Below, piece after piece: positions 7,918-16,836 of a stretch of 64,000 nt of DNA. The DNA is taken from the NCBI RefSeq assembly GCF_024753135.1, contig NZ_JANUGP010000031.1, positions 1-64,000 of the forward strand, written 5' to 3'. Origin of the DNA: Streptomyces pyxinicus. GTDB lineage: Bacteria > Actinomycetota > Actinomycetes > Streptomycetales > Streptomycetaceae. The stretch's first letter is position 1; every line of letters starts with the position of its first letter. The notes beneath the pieces are model-generated. The model saw nothing but the letters and a program-made list of their open reading frames with translations. It made no database searches and was not told the origin of the DNA. The translations under genes were made by a program, and so were the position numbers.

Positions 7918-9837
7918 GTGCGTGTTCTCCTCCTCAACATGCCCTGGTCGCCCATCGATCTGCCGTCCCTGGCGCTGGGCATCCTCAAACGCAGCGTCGA
8001 CGAACGCGTCCCGGGCGCGTCGTGCGACGTGCTGCACGCCAACCTGGAGTTCACCGACTGGATCACCCGCCGCACCGGGTTCAGTGCCGAGGACTACGAG
8101 TACTACGCGCTCTCCTCCTACTTCCTCGGCTGCGGCGACTGGGTGTTCTCCAGCGCCCTGTACGACGACCCGGCCTGGAAGGAGGCCGAGTTCACCGAGG
8201 TGATGTCGGGCCGGCTGCGCTCCTCGCGGATGCGCATGACCCGGGAACTGCACGCCGTCGTACCGGAGTTCGTGGAGATGATCGCCGAGCGGGTGGCCGC
8301 CCTGGCACCCGATGTCGTGGGGCTGACCTCGACGTTCCAGCAGAACACGGCGGCCCTGGCGGCGGCCCGGCACATCAAGCGGCTGGCCCCCGGGATCGTG
8401 ACGGTCATGGGCGGCGCCAACTGCGACGCCGAGCAGGGCGCGGCGGTGCACCGGAACTTCCCCTTCGTGGACTTCGTGGTGCGCGGTGAGGGCGAGGACG
8501 CGTTCCCCCGGCTCCTGGAGGCGGTGCGCGACGGCACGCTCGACGAGGCGGCCGCCTCGATCCCGGGACTGTGCCACCGTACGGACGGCGTCCCGGCCGC
8601 CAATCCGATGCCGAGCGGTCCACTGCCGCCGGCCGCGATCCTGCCGCCGGACTACAGCGGCTACTTCGAGCGGCTCGCGGGCTCGGTGGCCCGCAACTGG
8701 GTGGAGCCGAAGCTGGTGGTCGAGGGCGCGCGGGGCTGCTGGTGGGGGGAGAAGCACCACTGCACGTTCTGCGGGCTGAACGGCTCGTTCATGGAGTTCC
8801 GCAGCAAGAGCCCGGACACCTTCTACCGGGAGATCATGGACCTGGCCGAGCGGCACCGGGTGCTCGACATGTACGTCGTCGACAACATCCTGGACATGCG
8901 GTACCTGTCCACCGTGCTGCCCCGGATCATCGACAGCGGCTACGACCTGCGCATGCACATCGAGATCAAGGCGAACATGCGGCGCCCGCAGCTCCAGGTG
9001 CTCGCCGACGCCGGGCTGATCTACGTGCAGCCGGGCATCGAAAGCCTCAACAGCAGGGTGCTGGACCTGATGGACAAGGGGGTCAGCGGCTGCCAGAACG
9101 TGCGGATGCTGCGGGACGCGGCCGAGACCGGCCTGTCGGTGTCCTGGAACTACCTGCACGGCTTCCCGGGCGAGACGGCCGAGGACTACGAGCCGGTGAT
9201 CCGCCAACTGCCCGCCCTTGAGCACCTGAACCCACCGGTCGACCAGTCGGCGCGGATCGCGATCGAGCGCTTCAGCCCCTACTTCAACCGGCCCGAGCTG
9301 GGCTTCACGGGCCTGCGCCCGGAGGAGCACTACCTCTTCACCTACGACCTGCCCGAGAGCGAACTGCACGACCTGGCCTATGTGTTCCAGGCACCGGAAC
9401 GCGGCATCGGCGAGGACACGGTGACCCGGCTGAACGACGGCATCGTCACGTGGAAGAAGCACCACACCGACGCCCGGCTCACCCACACCGACCTCGGCGA
9501 CGAGATCGTGCTCGTCAGCCGGCGGCACGCCTTCGCGTGGCGGACGATACGGCTGGCCGACCCGTTCCAGGTCGCGCTGTTCCGCCTCCTCGACCAGCCG
9601 CACTCCCCCGCCGCCCTGCACCGCAAGGCCACGGCCGGCCCCGCGTTCGCCGACCGCACGCCGGAGCAGGTGCGGGCCCTGCTCGACGAGTGGACGGAGC
9701 TGGGCATCACGTTCACCGACGCCGGCCAGTACGTCCACCTCGCGCCCGCCTCCGTCAACCAGGACCTGCTGCGCCTGGACTACATGCACCACGTGCACTC
9801 CCGCCCGGCGCCCGAACCGGCCCCCGCGCTGTCCTGA
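7918..9837 (+). CDS. RiPP maturation radical SAM C-methyltransferase (cobalamin-type)
   Basis: This 639-residue enzyme resembles the family called bacteriocin/RiPP maturation radical SAM protein 1. Residues ~1-200 form a B12-binding-like fold, with PDVVGLTSTFQQNTAALAAARHIKRL and VTVMGGANCDAEQG then VVRGEGEDAF. Residues ~260-480 are the radical SAM barrel. The [4Fe-4S] ligands are Cys274, Cys282 and Cys285 in GCWWGEKHHCTFCG, a CX7CX2C spacing instead of the usual CX3CX2C. Downstream are the conserved strands VVDNILD, VQPGIESLN and WNYLHGFPGET. The C-terminal ~150 residues look like a substrate-binding winged-helix region. The predicted reaction is radical methyl transfer from methylcobalamin to unactivated carbons of the precursor. 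The GTG at 7918 follows AAGGAG. Confidence 0.88.
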   Translation: MRVLLLNMPWSPIDLPSLALGILKRSVDERVPGASCDVLHANLEFTDWITRRTGFSAEDYEYYALSSYFLGCGDWVFSSALYDDPAWKEAEFTEVMSGRLRSSRMRMTRELHAVVPEFVEMIAERVAALAPDVVGLTSTFQQNTAALAAARHIKRLAPGIVTVMGGANCDAEQGAAVHRNFPFVDFVVRGEGEDAFPRLLEAVRDGTLDEAAASIPGLCHRTDGVPAANPMPSGPLPPAAILPPDYSGYFERLAGSVARNWVEPKLVVEGARGCWWGEKHHCTFCGLNGSFMEFRSKSPDTFYREIMDLAERHRVLDMYVVDNILDMRYLSTVLPRIIDSGYDLRMHIEIKANMRRPQLQVLADAGLIYVQPGIESLNSRVLDLMDKGVSGCQNVRMLRDAAETGLSVSWNYLHGFPGETAEDYEPVIRQLPALEHLNPPVDQSARIAIERFSPYFNRPELGFTGLRPEEHYLFTYDLPESELHDLAYVFQAPERGIGEDTVTRLNDGIVTWKKHHTDARLTHTDLGDEIVLVSRRHAFAWRTIRLADPFQVALFRLLDQPHSPAALHRKATAGPAFADRTPEQVRALLDEWTELGITFTDAGQYVHLAPASVNQDLLRLDYMHHVHSRPAPEPAPALS

Positions 9838-9868
9838 GGCCCCACCCCGCCCTTCCCGAGGAGCCGCC

Positions 9869-10528
9869 ATGGCACCCAGCACCCCGCCCCCGGCCGTCCT
9901 GGCCTGGCGCGACCACGACACCGAGGCCCGGTCGCTGCCGGGCATGTCCCTGGGCCGCATCCCGCTCGGCACCGAGGCCGCCACCGCCGAGCGGCTGTGG
10001 GCGATGGGCACCCGCCGGGCCGAACTGGAAGGCCCCGTGGACCTCGTGGCACCCGGCCCGGAGGCCGCCCGGGCCGCGCTCGACCGGCTCCGCCTGATCC
10101 GCGACCTGACCGCGCGCGCCGTCCAGGTCGACTGGGACCTGCGGCTGCCCGAGGACCACGCCGACCAGGTCTGGAAGGTGCTGTCCCACCTGCAACCGCC
10201 CCGTGACCTCACCGGGCCCAGCGACCCGGCCACCGCGCTGCACGCCTGGCGCACCCGGCACTACCTCTGCAAGCTGGTGTGGCGTCAGGGCCCCGGCTTC
10301 CTCCAGATCCGCGACCGGCGCTGGGGCGACCTGCGCCGCTTCACCGCGGACGACCCCCGCTACCCGGACGCGGTCACCCGTCTCGGCCAGGGCTGCCACC
10401 ACACGGACGTCCCGGCCGACATCCTGGCGGAGCTGACCGAGGAGCACCTGGTCCTCCGGGTGGACACCCTCGCCTGGTGGCTGCCGTACCGCGTGACCCG
10501 CTGGCTCCAGGAGGCCATGGCCATCTAG
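9869..10528 (+). CDS. DUF5825-type protein, last gene of the RiPP operon
   Basis: The 219-residue soluble protein starts at an ATG with GAGGAG 7 bases upstream, 31 bases after the radical SAM stop. It has no signal peptide or membrane helix. The middle (residues ~85-175) contains RTRHYLCKLVWRQGPGFLQIRDRR and GDLRRFTADDPRY, and the end has LVLRVDTLAWWLPYRVTRWLQEAM. This looks like the DUF5825 family that travels with RiPP radical SAM methyltransferases. Its role is unknown. A precursor-binding or substrate-presenting partner of the radical SAM enzyme is a reasonable guess from context only. It has no recognisable catalytic motif. Confidence 0.7.
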   Translation: MAPSTPPPAVLAWRDHDTEARSLPGMSLGRIPLGTEAATAERLWAMGTRRAELEGPVDLVAPGPEAARAALDRLRLIRDLTARAVQVDWDLRLPEDHADQVWKVLSHLQPPRDLTGPSDPATALHAWRTRHYLCKLVWRQGPGFLQIRDRRWGDLRRFTADDPRYPDAVTRLGQGCHHTDVPADILAELTEEHLVLRVDTLAWWLPYRVTRWLQEAMAI

Positions 10529-10584
10529 GCCGTTCCCCTCGGAGCAGCGGCGGGGGCCACCCGGTGACCGAGTAAGAGCGGACG

Positions 10585-10837
10585 TCGGCGTCGACGATGA
10601 GGTACGCGTCGCGGAGGGCGCGTCCCGCGACCAGGACTCCGGGATCTCCCGGGTCAGTCCCCCGCAGCGCCGGCCGCGCCGCGCGACGGGCACGCCCAGC
10701 TCGTGCTCCGGTCTGCGGATCGCCGCCGGCAGTGCGGGCTGGGAGACATGGCAGGCATGGCAGGCGGCTGCCGCGCGGGCGAAGTGGCGTTCTCGGGCGA
10801 GCGCGACGAGGTACTCCAGGCGGCGCGGCAGCAGCAT
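10585..10837 (-). pseudogene. Remnant of a LysR-family regulator (N-terminal HTH only)
   Basis: From the ATG at 10837 the minus strand encodes RRLEYLVALARERHFARAAA then HVSQPALPAAIRR and HELGVPVARRGRR, clearly a LysR-type DNA-binding domain. It is damaged: a 6-base duplication produces CHACH before VSQPAL, key residues are changed, and the reading continues in another frame (GVLVAGRALRDAYLIVDADV), which needs a frameshift. No effector-binding domain follows. It lies between the RiPP operon and the protease gene. Confidence 0.7.
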
Positions 10838-10848
10838 GCACGGCCGGA

Positions 10849-10872
10849 GGGGCCCCGTGCGCACGGGGCCCC
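10849..10872 (-). terminator. 24-bp perfect palindrome terminating the protease gene
   Basis: GGGGCCCCGTGC at 10849-10860 is followed directly by its exact complement at 10861-10872. It lies 22 bases beyond the stop of the minus-strand protease gene, at the expected place for a factor-independent terminator. Confidence 0.65.
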
Positions 10873-10894
10873 GGGTGCGTGACGGAACGAACGG

Positions 10895-12070
10895 TCAGCC
10901 GGTGTAGGTGTGCAGGGTCAGGCCGTAGCGGCCGAGGATCTCGTTGATCGGCTGGAACCAGGTCTCGCCGCCGCTGGAGCAGTTGCCCCAGCCGCCCGAG
11001 GTGGTGCCCTGTGCCTGGTCGCCGGTGATGAACGAGCCGCCGGAGTCGCCCGGTTCGGCGCAGGCGCTCGTCCTGGTGAGCTGGTGCACCGCGCCCTGGC
11101 TGTAGTTGACGGTCTCGTTCAGCGCGAGCACGGTCCCGCAGTGCCAGTGCGAGGTCGAGCCCGACCGGCAGACGGAGGAGCCGACGGGCGCCACCGCCGA
11201 GCCGCGCACGAGCTGGTCGGACACGGTGCCCCAGCCGAGCACGACCGGAACCGTCCACCAGCCGCTGCCGACGCTCACCCAGGCGTAGTCGTTGTCCGGG
11301 AACGAGGAGCCCTGGAAGGTGCCGATGTAGGAGCCGTCCCAGCCGCTCACCCCGGCGCCGGGCTGTCCGCAGTGCCCGGCGGTCACGAAGCCGCCGTACA
11401 CCGAGAACCCGATGGAGCAGCGGACGTTGCCCGTGTAGTAGGGGTCGCCGCCGACCGTGCCCGCGGCCAGGGTGCGGGGTGCGTCGGCGACGGTCTTCAC
11501 GGTGACGGGGCCGCTCTCGCGGACCTTGGCCAGGAAGCGCTGGACATCGTTGTCAGAGCGGTCCTCCCGGACGATGTCCACGACGACCTTGTTCGCCTTC
11601 GCGTCGACGTGCCAGCCGCTGATCCCGGACGGCGCCGAGAGGCGGTCCAAGCGGCTTTTCACGGAGTCGAGTCGACGGGCGGAGTGGCGGGCGGTGCGGA
11701 CGTCGGCGCCGGCCGCGTCGAGCGCCCGGCGGGTCGCGGCCGGAGCGTCGGCGGTGACGGCCACCGTCAGGCGTCCGCTGCGGGCGTCGAACCAGGAGCC
11801 CGCGTAGGCCGCCCCGGCGATCCGGCGGGCCTTCGGGTCGAGCGCCGTGGCGGTCTTCTCGTCCGCGAGCCGCGCCTCGGCCTGCTCGGGGGTCAGGCCG
11901 AAGTCGTGCCGCATGGCCGTGAGGATGCCGTCCGAGGCGGGCCTGGCCGACACGTCGCGGTGGGCGGGGGCGGATCCGGTCGCCGAGGCGGGGAAGGCCG
12001 CCGCCGCGCCCAGTCCGCCGACGACCAGGAGTCCGGCCAGCGCGGCATGCGCGAGTCTTCTGCGTCTCAT
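10895..12070 (-). CDS. Secreted chymotrypsin-like protease (S1, alpha-lytic/streptogrisin type)
   Basis: A 391-residue pre-pro-enzyme. Residues 1-~32 (MRRRRLAHAALAGLLVVGGLGAAAAFPASA) are a Sec signal peptide. A ~150-residue alpha-lytic-type prodomain follows, beginning near SDGILTAMRHDFGLTPEQAEARL. The mature part starts around GGDPYYTGNVRCSIGFSV. The triad is His in GGFVTAGHCG, Asp in DNDYAWV and Ser in AEPGDSGGSF, with paired cysteines as in streptogrisins C/D. It ends without a chitin-binding domain. The ATG at 12068-12070 has GAAGGG upstream. A perfect palindrome of the LacI-operator type lies 49 bases upstream, so expression may respond to carbohydrate. It probably digests extracellular protein. 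Confidence 0.9.
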   Translation of the reverse strand: MRRRRLAHAALAGLLVVGGLGAAAAFPASATGSAPAHRDVSARPASDGILTAMRHDFGLTPEQAEARLADEKTATALDPKARRIAGAAYAGSWFDARSGRLTVAVTADAPAATRRALDAAGADVRTARHSARRLDSVKSRLDRLSAPSGISGWHVDAKANKVVVDIVREDRSDNDVQRFLAKVRESGPVTVKTVADAPRTLAAGTVGGDPYYTGNVRCSIGFSVYGGFVTAGHCGQPGAGVSGWDGSYIGTFQGSSFPDNDYAWVSVGSGWWTVPVVLGWGTVSDQLVRGSAVAPVGSSVCRSGSTSHWHCGTVLALNETVNYSQGAVHQLTRTSACAEPGDSGGSFITGDQAQGTTSGGWGNCSSGGETWFQPINEILGRYGLTLHTYTG

Positions 12071-12118
12071 GGGGGTTGCCCTTCGTCGTTCCAGGGGTGG
12101 GGGTGGAACAGCCGATGA

Positions 12119-12132
12119 TGAGAGCGCTCTCA
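12119..12132. promoter_or_regulatory. Perfect LacI-type operator TGAGAGCGCTCTCA
   Basis: This 14-bp palindrome lies 49 bases upstream of the protease start and about 15 bases downstream of a -10-like TAGGCT (minus strand, 12148-12153). A bound repressor would block transcription start. It shares the AGAGCGCT core with operators at 21984, 27404 and 27604. Another inverted repeat, CATGGAC/GTCCATG, lies at 12160-12178. Confidence 0.6.
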
Positions 12133-12352
12133 CGTGTGGCGGGGCAGAGCCTAGTCACCCATGGACGTCAGGTCCATGCCAATGCACGGAATCGCGGGCA
12201 CGAATCGCCCCACGGCGCCACCGGTCGGCGCGCCTTCGGCCCCCGCTCGCCGGCCGGGCACGGGACCGGCATCCCGCTGCGCCGGCCCCGCCCCCCTGTC
12301 CCCGCCACCCGCCTCTTCCGTACCGTACGGTGCGACGGAGGAGGTTGATCCC

Positions 12353-13981
12353 GTGGCCGAACTGCGCCTGGGTCCGCTGCTGAGGTACAACGACGGGGCG
12401 TCCGCGACCGTCTGGGTCGAGACGAGCCGGCCGTGCGCCGCCGAGGTGCGCTGCTCCGACGGCTCGGGCGGCATCGCCCACACCTTCCAGGTGGCCGGGC
12501 ACCACTACGCCCTCGTCACGGTGAGCGGGCTGCGGCCGGGCAGCGCGCCGTCGTACGAGGTGTTCCTGGACGGCGGCGCGGTGTGGCCGCCGCCCGACTC
12601 GCGCTTCCCGCCCTCCGTGATCCGCTCCCGGTCCGACGCGGACGACGTGCGGGTCGCCTTCGGCTCCTGCCGCTGGGCCGCTCCCCCGGCCGACGGCAAG
12701 GACCCGGTCGGCGCGGACGCGCTGGACGCCCTCGCGACCCGGCTGGCGGCGGCCCCCGAGGCCGAACGCCCCGACGTGCTCCTGCTGCTGGGCGACCAGG
12801 TCTACGCCGACGAGACCTCGGAGCCGACCCGGCGGTGGCTGGCCGCCCGCCGCGACCTGGCCGAGCCCCCGGGCGGCCAGGTCGCCGACTATGAGGAGTA
12901 CTGCCACCTCTACTACGAGTCCTGGCTCGACCCCGAGGTGCGCTGGCTGCTGTCCACCGTGCCCACGTGCATGGTCTTCGACGACCACGACCTCATCGAC
13001 GACTGGAACACCTCCGCCGCCTGGCTGGCCGGCGTGCGCGCCACCGGCTGGTGGCAGGAGCGGCTGCTGAGCGGCCTGATGTCGTACTGGGTGTACCAGC
13101 ACCTGGGCAACCTCTCCCCGGGCGAACTCGCCGCCGACCCTGTGTACGCCGAGGTGTGCGCGACCCCGGACGGCACCGCCGCGCTGCGCGCCCTCGCCGC
13201 GCGGGCCGACACCGATCCCGCCTCGGTCCGCTGGAGCTACCGGCGCGACTTCGGCCGGGTCCGGCTGGTGATGGTGGACTCGCGGGCCGCCCGGGTGCTC
13301 CGGGAGGACCGCCGGGCCATGCTGGATCCGGCCGAGCGGGACTGGGTGCGCGAGCAGCTGCTGGCCGGTGCGGGGTCGTACGACCATCTGCTGGTCGGCA
13401 CCTCCCTGCCCTGGCTGCTGCCGCATCTGGTGGACGACGCCGAGCGCTGGGACGCGGCCCTGTGCGCCGGGGAGCGCGGCGGACGCTGGGCCGCGTTCGG
13501 GGAGCGGGTGCGCCAGGGGGCCGACCTGGAGCACTGGGCCGCCTTCCCGGACTCCTTCGCCGATCTCGCCGCGCTGCTCGCCGAGGCCGGTTCGGCGGGA
13601 CCGGCGAGCGTGTGCGTGCTCTCCGGGGACGTGCACCACGGCTATCTCGCCGAGGCGTCCTGGCCGGCCGGCGGACCCGGCGCGAAGGTCGTGCAGCTCA
13701 CCTGCTCGCCCGTGCACAACTCGGTGCCGCTGTCGATACGGCTCGGCTTCCGCTTCGGCTGGAGCGCCCCGGCCCGGCTGCTGGGCCGGCTCCTGGCCCG
13801 GCACGGCCGTTGCCCCGCGCCGCCCGTGAAGTGGCGCAAGCGGGGCGGACCGTGGTTCGGCAACCAGCTCATGACCCTCACGCTGCGCGGACGTTCGGCC
13901 CGGCTGCGCCTGGAACGGGCCGCCGCCGACGGCACACTGAGCACCCTGGACGAGCGTGAACTGACGAGCGGTCAGAACTGA
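12353..13981 (+). CDS. PhoD-like alkaline phosphatase / phosphodiesterase
   Basis: A 542-residue metallophosphatase. Residues ~1-90 form a fibronectin-like N-terminal domain (TVWVETSRPCAAEVRC). The catalytic part carries the PhoD-type metal-binding motifs: VAFGSCR, LLGDQVYAD, CMVFDDHDLIDDWN, VMVDSRA and SGDVHHGY. No Tat or Sec signal peptide precedes it with the chosen start, unlike classical secreted PhoD, so a cytoplasmic role is likely. The GTG at 12353 was chosen because GGAGGAGG lies 9 bases upstream; the reading frame stays open further 5' to 12161 but without a ribosome site. It is transcribed divergently from the protease. Confidence 0.85.
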   Translation: MAELRLGPLLRYNDGASATVWVETSRPCAAEVRCSDGSGGIAHTFQVAGHHYALVTVSGLRPGSAPSYEVFLDGGAVWPPPDSRFPPSVIRSRSDADDVRVAFGSCRWAAPPADGKDPVGADALDALATRLAAAPEAERPDVLLLLGDQVYADETSEPTRRWLAARRDLAEPPGGQVADYEEYCHLYYESWLDPEVRWLLSTVPTCMVFDDHDLIDDWNTSAAWLAGVRATGWWQERLLSGLMSYWVYQHLGNLSPGELAADPVYAEVCATPDGTAALRALAARADTDPASVRWSYRRDFGRVRLVMVDSRAARVLREDRRAMLDPAERDWVREQLLAGAGSYDHLLVGTSLPWLLPHLVDDAERWDAALCAGERGGRWAAFGERVRQGADLEHWAAFPDSFADLAALLAEAGSAGPASVCVLSGDVHHGYLAEASWPAGGPGAKVVQLTCSPVHNSVPLSIRLGFRFGWSAPARLLGRLLARHGRCPAPPVKWRKRGGPWFGNQLMTLTLRGRSARLRLERAAADGTLSTLDERELTSGQN

Positions 13982-14150
13982 GACGCGCTCCGGCGTCGAG
14001 GCCCGGGGGCACACTCCCGTCTCCCGCCGCCGGCGTCCCCGGCATATGCCGTCGGGCAGCGGCGGCGATCATGACCCGGCGCGGCGACACTTCGAGTGGC
14101 GTGTGAGACCGTGGTGCAAGGAGAATCCGCCCGCGGACGGGGCCGACACG

Positions 14151-16601
14151 ATGGGTCTCAGGGAAACGGCCAAGGACAACCGGGGCGATCCGTACGGCAT
14201 CACGTCGGCCGCCGTCGTCCTGGTGGACGGGCACGGCACGATCCGCCACTGGAGCGCAGGGGCCGAGGAACTGCTGGGGTACCCGGCGCCCGAGGTGCTG
14301 GGGCGGGACGCCGCGTCCCTGCTGTCGGGTGAGGTGTCCGCCGCGACCGCGCTGTCCGGGGCCCGGCCGGCCGGGGCCGGCCGGGAGGGCCGGGTCACCC
14401 TGCGCCATCGCGACGGCCGGGGCGTGCCGGTGGCCGTGCGGGCCTGCCCGCTGAGCGCGGCCGAGGGCACCGGCTGGCTGGCCGTCGCCTGCGACGTCGC
14501 CGCCTCGCACCGGTGGGAGCTGGACCAGGCGGTGGCGCGCGCCCTGCTGGAGGAGTCCGGGATCGGGATCGGCGTCCTCGACACCGGGCTGCGGCTGCGG
14601 TGGGCGAACCGGACGCTGGCGGCGATGGACGGCCTGCCGGAGGCGGCCGGAACGGCCGGTCCGCCGGAGTCGGTCCGGTTGCCGCCCTGGGCGGACTCGC
14701 AGGCCCGGCAGGTGCTCGTGTGGGGACGGGCCGCCCCGGCCCTGGAGCACGTCGTGCCGCCGCCCGGCATGCCCCGCCGGAGCACCCCCGACCACCTGAG
14801 GGTCCGGTCGTCGTTCCCGCTGCGCGACGGCGCGGGCGAGACGCTGGGCGTGTGCCACACAGCCGTGGAGTTCACCGCCCGGGACCGGGCCCGCGAGCGC
14901 CTCGCGCTGGTCAACGAGGCGGCACAGCGCATCGGCACCACGCTGGACCTGGACCGCACCGTGCGGGAACTGGCGGAGGTGCTGATGCCGCGGCTCGCCG
15001 ACTTCGTCGCGATCGACCTCTTCCACGACGTCGCCGCGGCCCAGGACCTCGCCCCCGGACCGGTGGGCCACGGCGTCCTGGAGCGGGTGGCGCATCTGTC
15101 GGTCCGCGGGAACACCCCGGAGGCGGTCGTGCCCCTGGGCGGCCCGGCGCGGTACCCGTCGAAGTCCCCGCAGCACCGCTGTCTGACCACCGGCCGGCCG
15201 ATCCGGGACCCGGTGGTGGACCCGACGACCTGGTGGCTGACCGGTGACCCGCAGCGCATGGCCAAACTGGGCGAGCTGGGCGTGCACACACACCTGGTCG
15301 TACCACTGCGGGCGCGCGGCGTGACGATGGGCGTGGTCACCCTGATGCGCTGGGAGAACCAGGCCCCCTTCGACGAGGACGACCTGCTGCTCGTGGAGGA
15401 GCTGGTGGCCCGCGCCGCGGTGTGCGTGGACAACGCCCGGCGCTATGTGCGCGAGCACAATGCCGCCCTCGCCCTCCAGACCAGCCTGCTGCCGCCGGAC
15501 CTTCCCGACCACTGCGCCGTCGAGGTCGCCTACCGCTATCTGCCCGCCGACGCCGATGCCGGGGTGGGCGGCGACTGGTTCGACGTGATCCCGCTGTCCG
15601 GTGCCCGGGTCGCGCTGGTCGTCGGGGACGTCGTCGGCCACGGCATCCACGCCGCCGCCAGCATGGGCCGGCTGCGCGCGGCCGTGCAGACCCTCGCCGA
15701 CCTGGACCTGCCGCCCGAGGAAGTGCTCGCCCGCGTGGACGATCTGGTGCTGCGCCTGGCGGACGAGGCGGAGGCGTCCGCGGAGGGTCCGATGGTGGTC
15801 GGCGCGACCTGTGTGTACGCCGTCTACGACCCGGTCTCGCGCAGGCTCTGCGTGGCGCGTGCCGGACACCCCACGCCGGCCGTCGCCCACCTCAGCGAGC
15901 CCGTCGAACTGCCCGACATCCCCGCCGGCCCCCCGCTGGGACTGGGCGGCCTGCCCTTCGAGTCCGCCGAGATCGAATTGGAGGAGGGCAGTGTCGTCGC
16001 CCTGTACACCGACGGTCTGATCGAGGCGTCGGACCGTGACGTCGACATCGGCTTCGAGCGGCTGTGCTTCGCCCTGGCCCATCCGGACCGGCCGCTGGAG
16101 GGGATCTGCGACACGATGATCCGCATCCTGCTGCCGGACCACCCGCGCGACGACGTCGCCTTCCTCGTCGCCCGCACCCGCGCCCTGCCGTCCGACCGGG
16201 TGGCGACCTGGGAGGTGCCCGCCGATCCCCGGGCGGTGCACGACGCGCGTGAGCGGGCCGCACGGCAGCTGACCGCGTGGGGACTGGCGGAGGCCGCGTT
16301 CACCACGGAGCTGATCGTGAGCGAGCTGGTCACCAACGCCCTCAACCACGCCGCCGGGCCGATCCGGCTGCGGCTGATCCACGAGCGGGTCCTGATCTGC
16401 GAGGTCTCCGACAGCAGCAACACCTCGCCCCGCCTGCGCCGGGCCGGGAACACCGACGAGGGCGGGCGTGGCCTGTTCCTGGTCGCCCAGGTCGCCCAGC
16501 GCTGGGGCACCCGCTACACGGCCGCCGGCAAGACGATCTGGACCGAGCAGCAGCTGCCCGGCGGCCCGCCCCCGGTCAGTCCGGCCGGCGGCGGCCGGTG
16601 A
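14151..16601 (+). CDS. PAS-GAF-SpoIIE phosphatase with C-terminal anti-sigma-type HATPase
   Basis: This 816-residue cytoplasmic regulator has PAS domains at ~20-110 (GTIRHWSAGAEELLGY) and ~150-240, a GAF domain at ~260-430, a PP2C/SpoIIE phosphatase at ~450-650 (GGDWFDVIPL, VVGDVVGHG, GHPTP, LYTDGLIE) and a HATPase of RsbW/SpoIIAB type at ~690-805 (SELVTNALNH, EGGRGLFLVAQ). Such proteins tune sigma factors by dephosphorylating anti-anti-sigma factors. The start is uncertain: ATG 14151 fits the domain edge, whereas AAGGAG at 14118 would better serve a start that is not present, and GTG 14103 is an alternative. Its end overlaps the convergent gene at 16576 by 26 bases. The protein at 35837-38620 is a paralogue. 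Confidence 0.85.
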   Translation: MGLRETAKDNRGDPYGITSAAVVLVDGHGTIRHWSAGAEELLGYPAPEVLGRDAASLLSGEVSAATALSGARPAGAGREGRVTLRHRDGRGVPVAVRACPLSAAEGTGWLAVACDVAASHRWELDQAVARALLEESGIGIGVLDTGLRLRWANRTLAAMDGLPEAAGTAGPPESVRLPPWADSQARQVLVWGRAAPALEHVVPPPGMPRRSTPDHLRVRSSFPLRDGAGETLGVCHTAVEFTARDRARERLALVNEAAQRIGTTLDLDRTVRELAEVLMPRLADFVAIDLFHDVAAAQDLAPGPVGHGVLERVAHLSVRGNTPEAVVPLGGPARYPSKSPQHRCLTTGRPIRDPVVDPTTWWLTGDPQRMAKLGELGVHTHLVVPLRARGVTMGVVTLMRWENQAPFDEDDLLLVEELVARAAVCVDNARRYVREHNAALALQTSLLPPDLPDHCAVEVAYRYLPADADAGVGGDWFDVIPLSGARVALVVGDVVGHGIHAAASMGRLRAAVQTLADLDLPPEEVLARVDDLVLRLADEAEASAEGPMVVGATCVYAVYDPVSRRLCVARAGHPTPAVAHLSEPVELPDIPAGPPLGLGGLPFESAEIELEEGSVVALYTDGLIEASDRDVDIGFERLCFALAHPDRPLEGICDTMIRILLPDHPRDDVAFLVARTRALPSDRVATWEVPADPRAVHDARERAARQLTAWGLAEAAFTTELIVSELVTNALNHAAGPIRLRLIHERVLICEVSDSSNTSPRLRRAGNTDEGGRGLFLVAQVAQRWGTRYTAAGKTIWTEQQLPGGPPPVSPAGGGR

Positions 16602-16836
16602 CGGTGCGGTGCCGGCGGGCGCGGGTGGCGCCGAAGCCCGTCTCGTGATCCCAGACGTGGGTGCACGTGGGGCACTGGAGGTGCAGCAGACTGCCGGTGT
16701 TGGACAGCAGGTAGCGCCAGTGGTCGGTGCACCGGCGCCGCTCCTCGCAGGGGGCACAGCCGCGGTGGTCCCGGCAGTTCGGGCAGGTCACCCAGGCGCG
16801 GCGGCCGATGTCGGCCTGCGGGTCAAGCGGCAGCAC
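16576..16836 (-). CDS. Small zinc-ribbon protein
   Basis: The 86-residue protein carries three cysteine pairs: CPNCRDHRGCAPCEERRRC and LQCPTCTHVWDHETG, a layout expected to bind one or two zinc ions. The final third is Arg-rich. The GTG at 16834-16836 follows GGGGAC and lies inside the end of the DUF6400-type gene, a 14-base overlap, so the two are coupled. Its 3' end overlaps the convergent SpoIIE-type gene by 26 bases. Family and role are unknown. Confidence 0.6.
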   Translation of the reverse strand: MLPLDPQADIGRRAWVTCPNCRDHRGCAPCEERRRCTDHWRYLLSNTGSLLHLQCPTCTHVWDHETGFGATRARRHRTVTGRRRPD

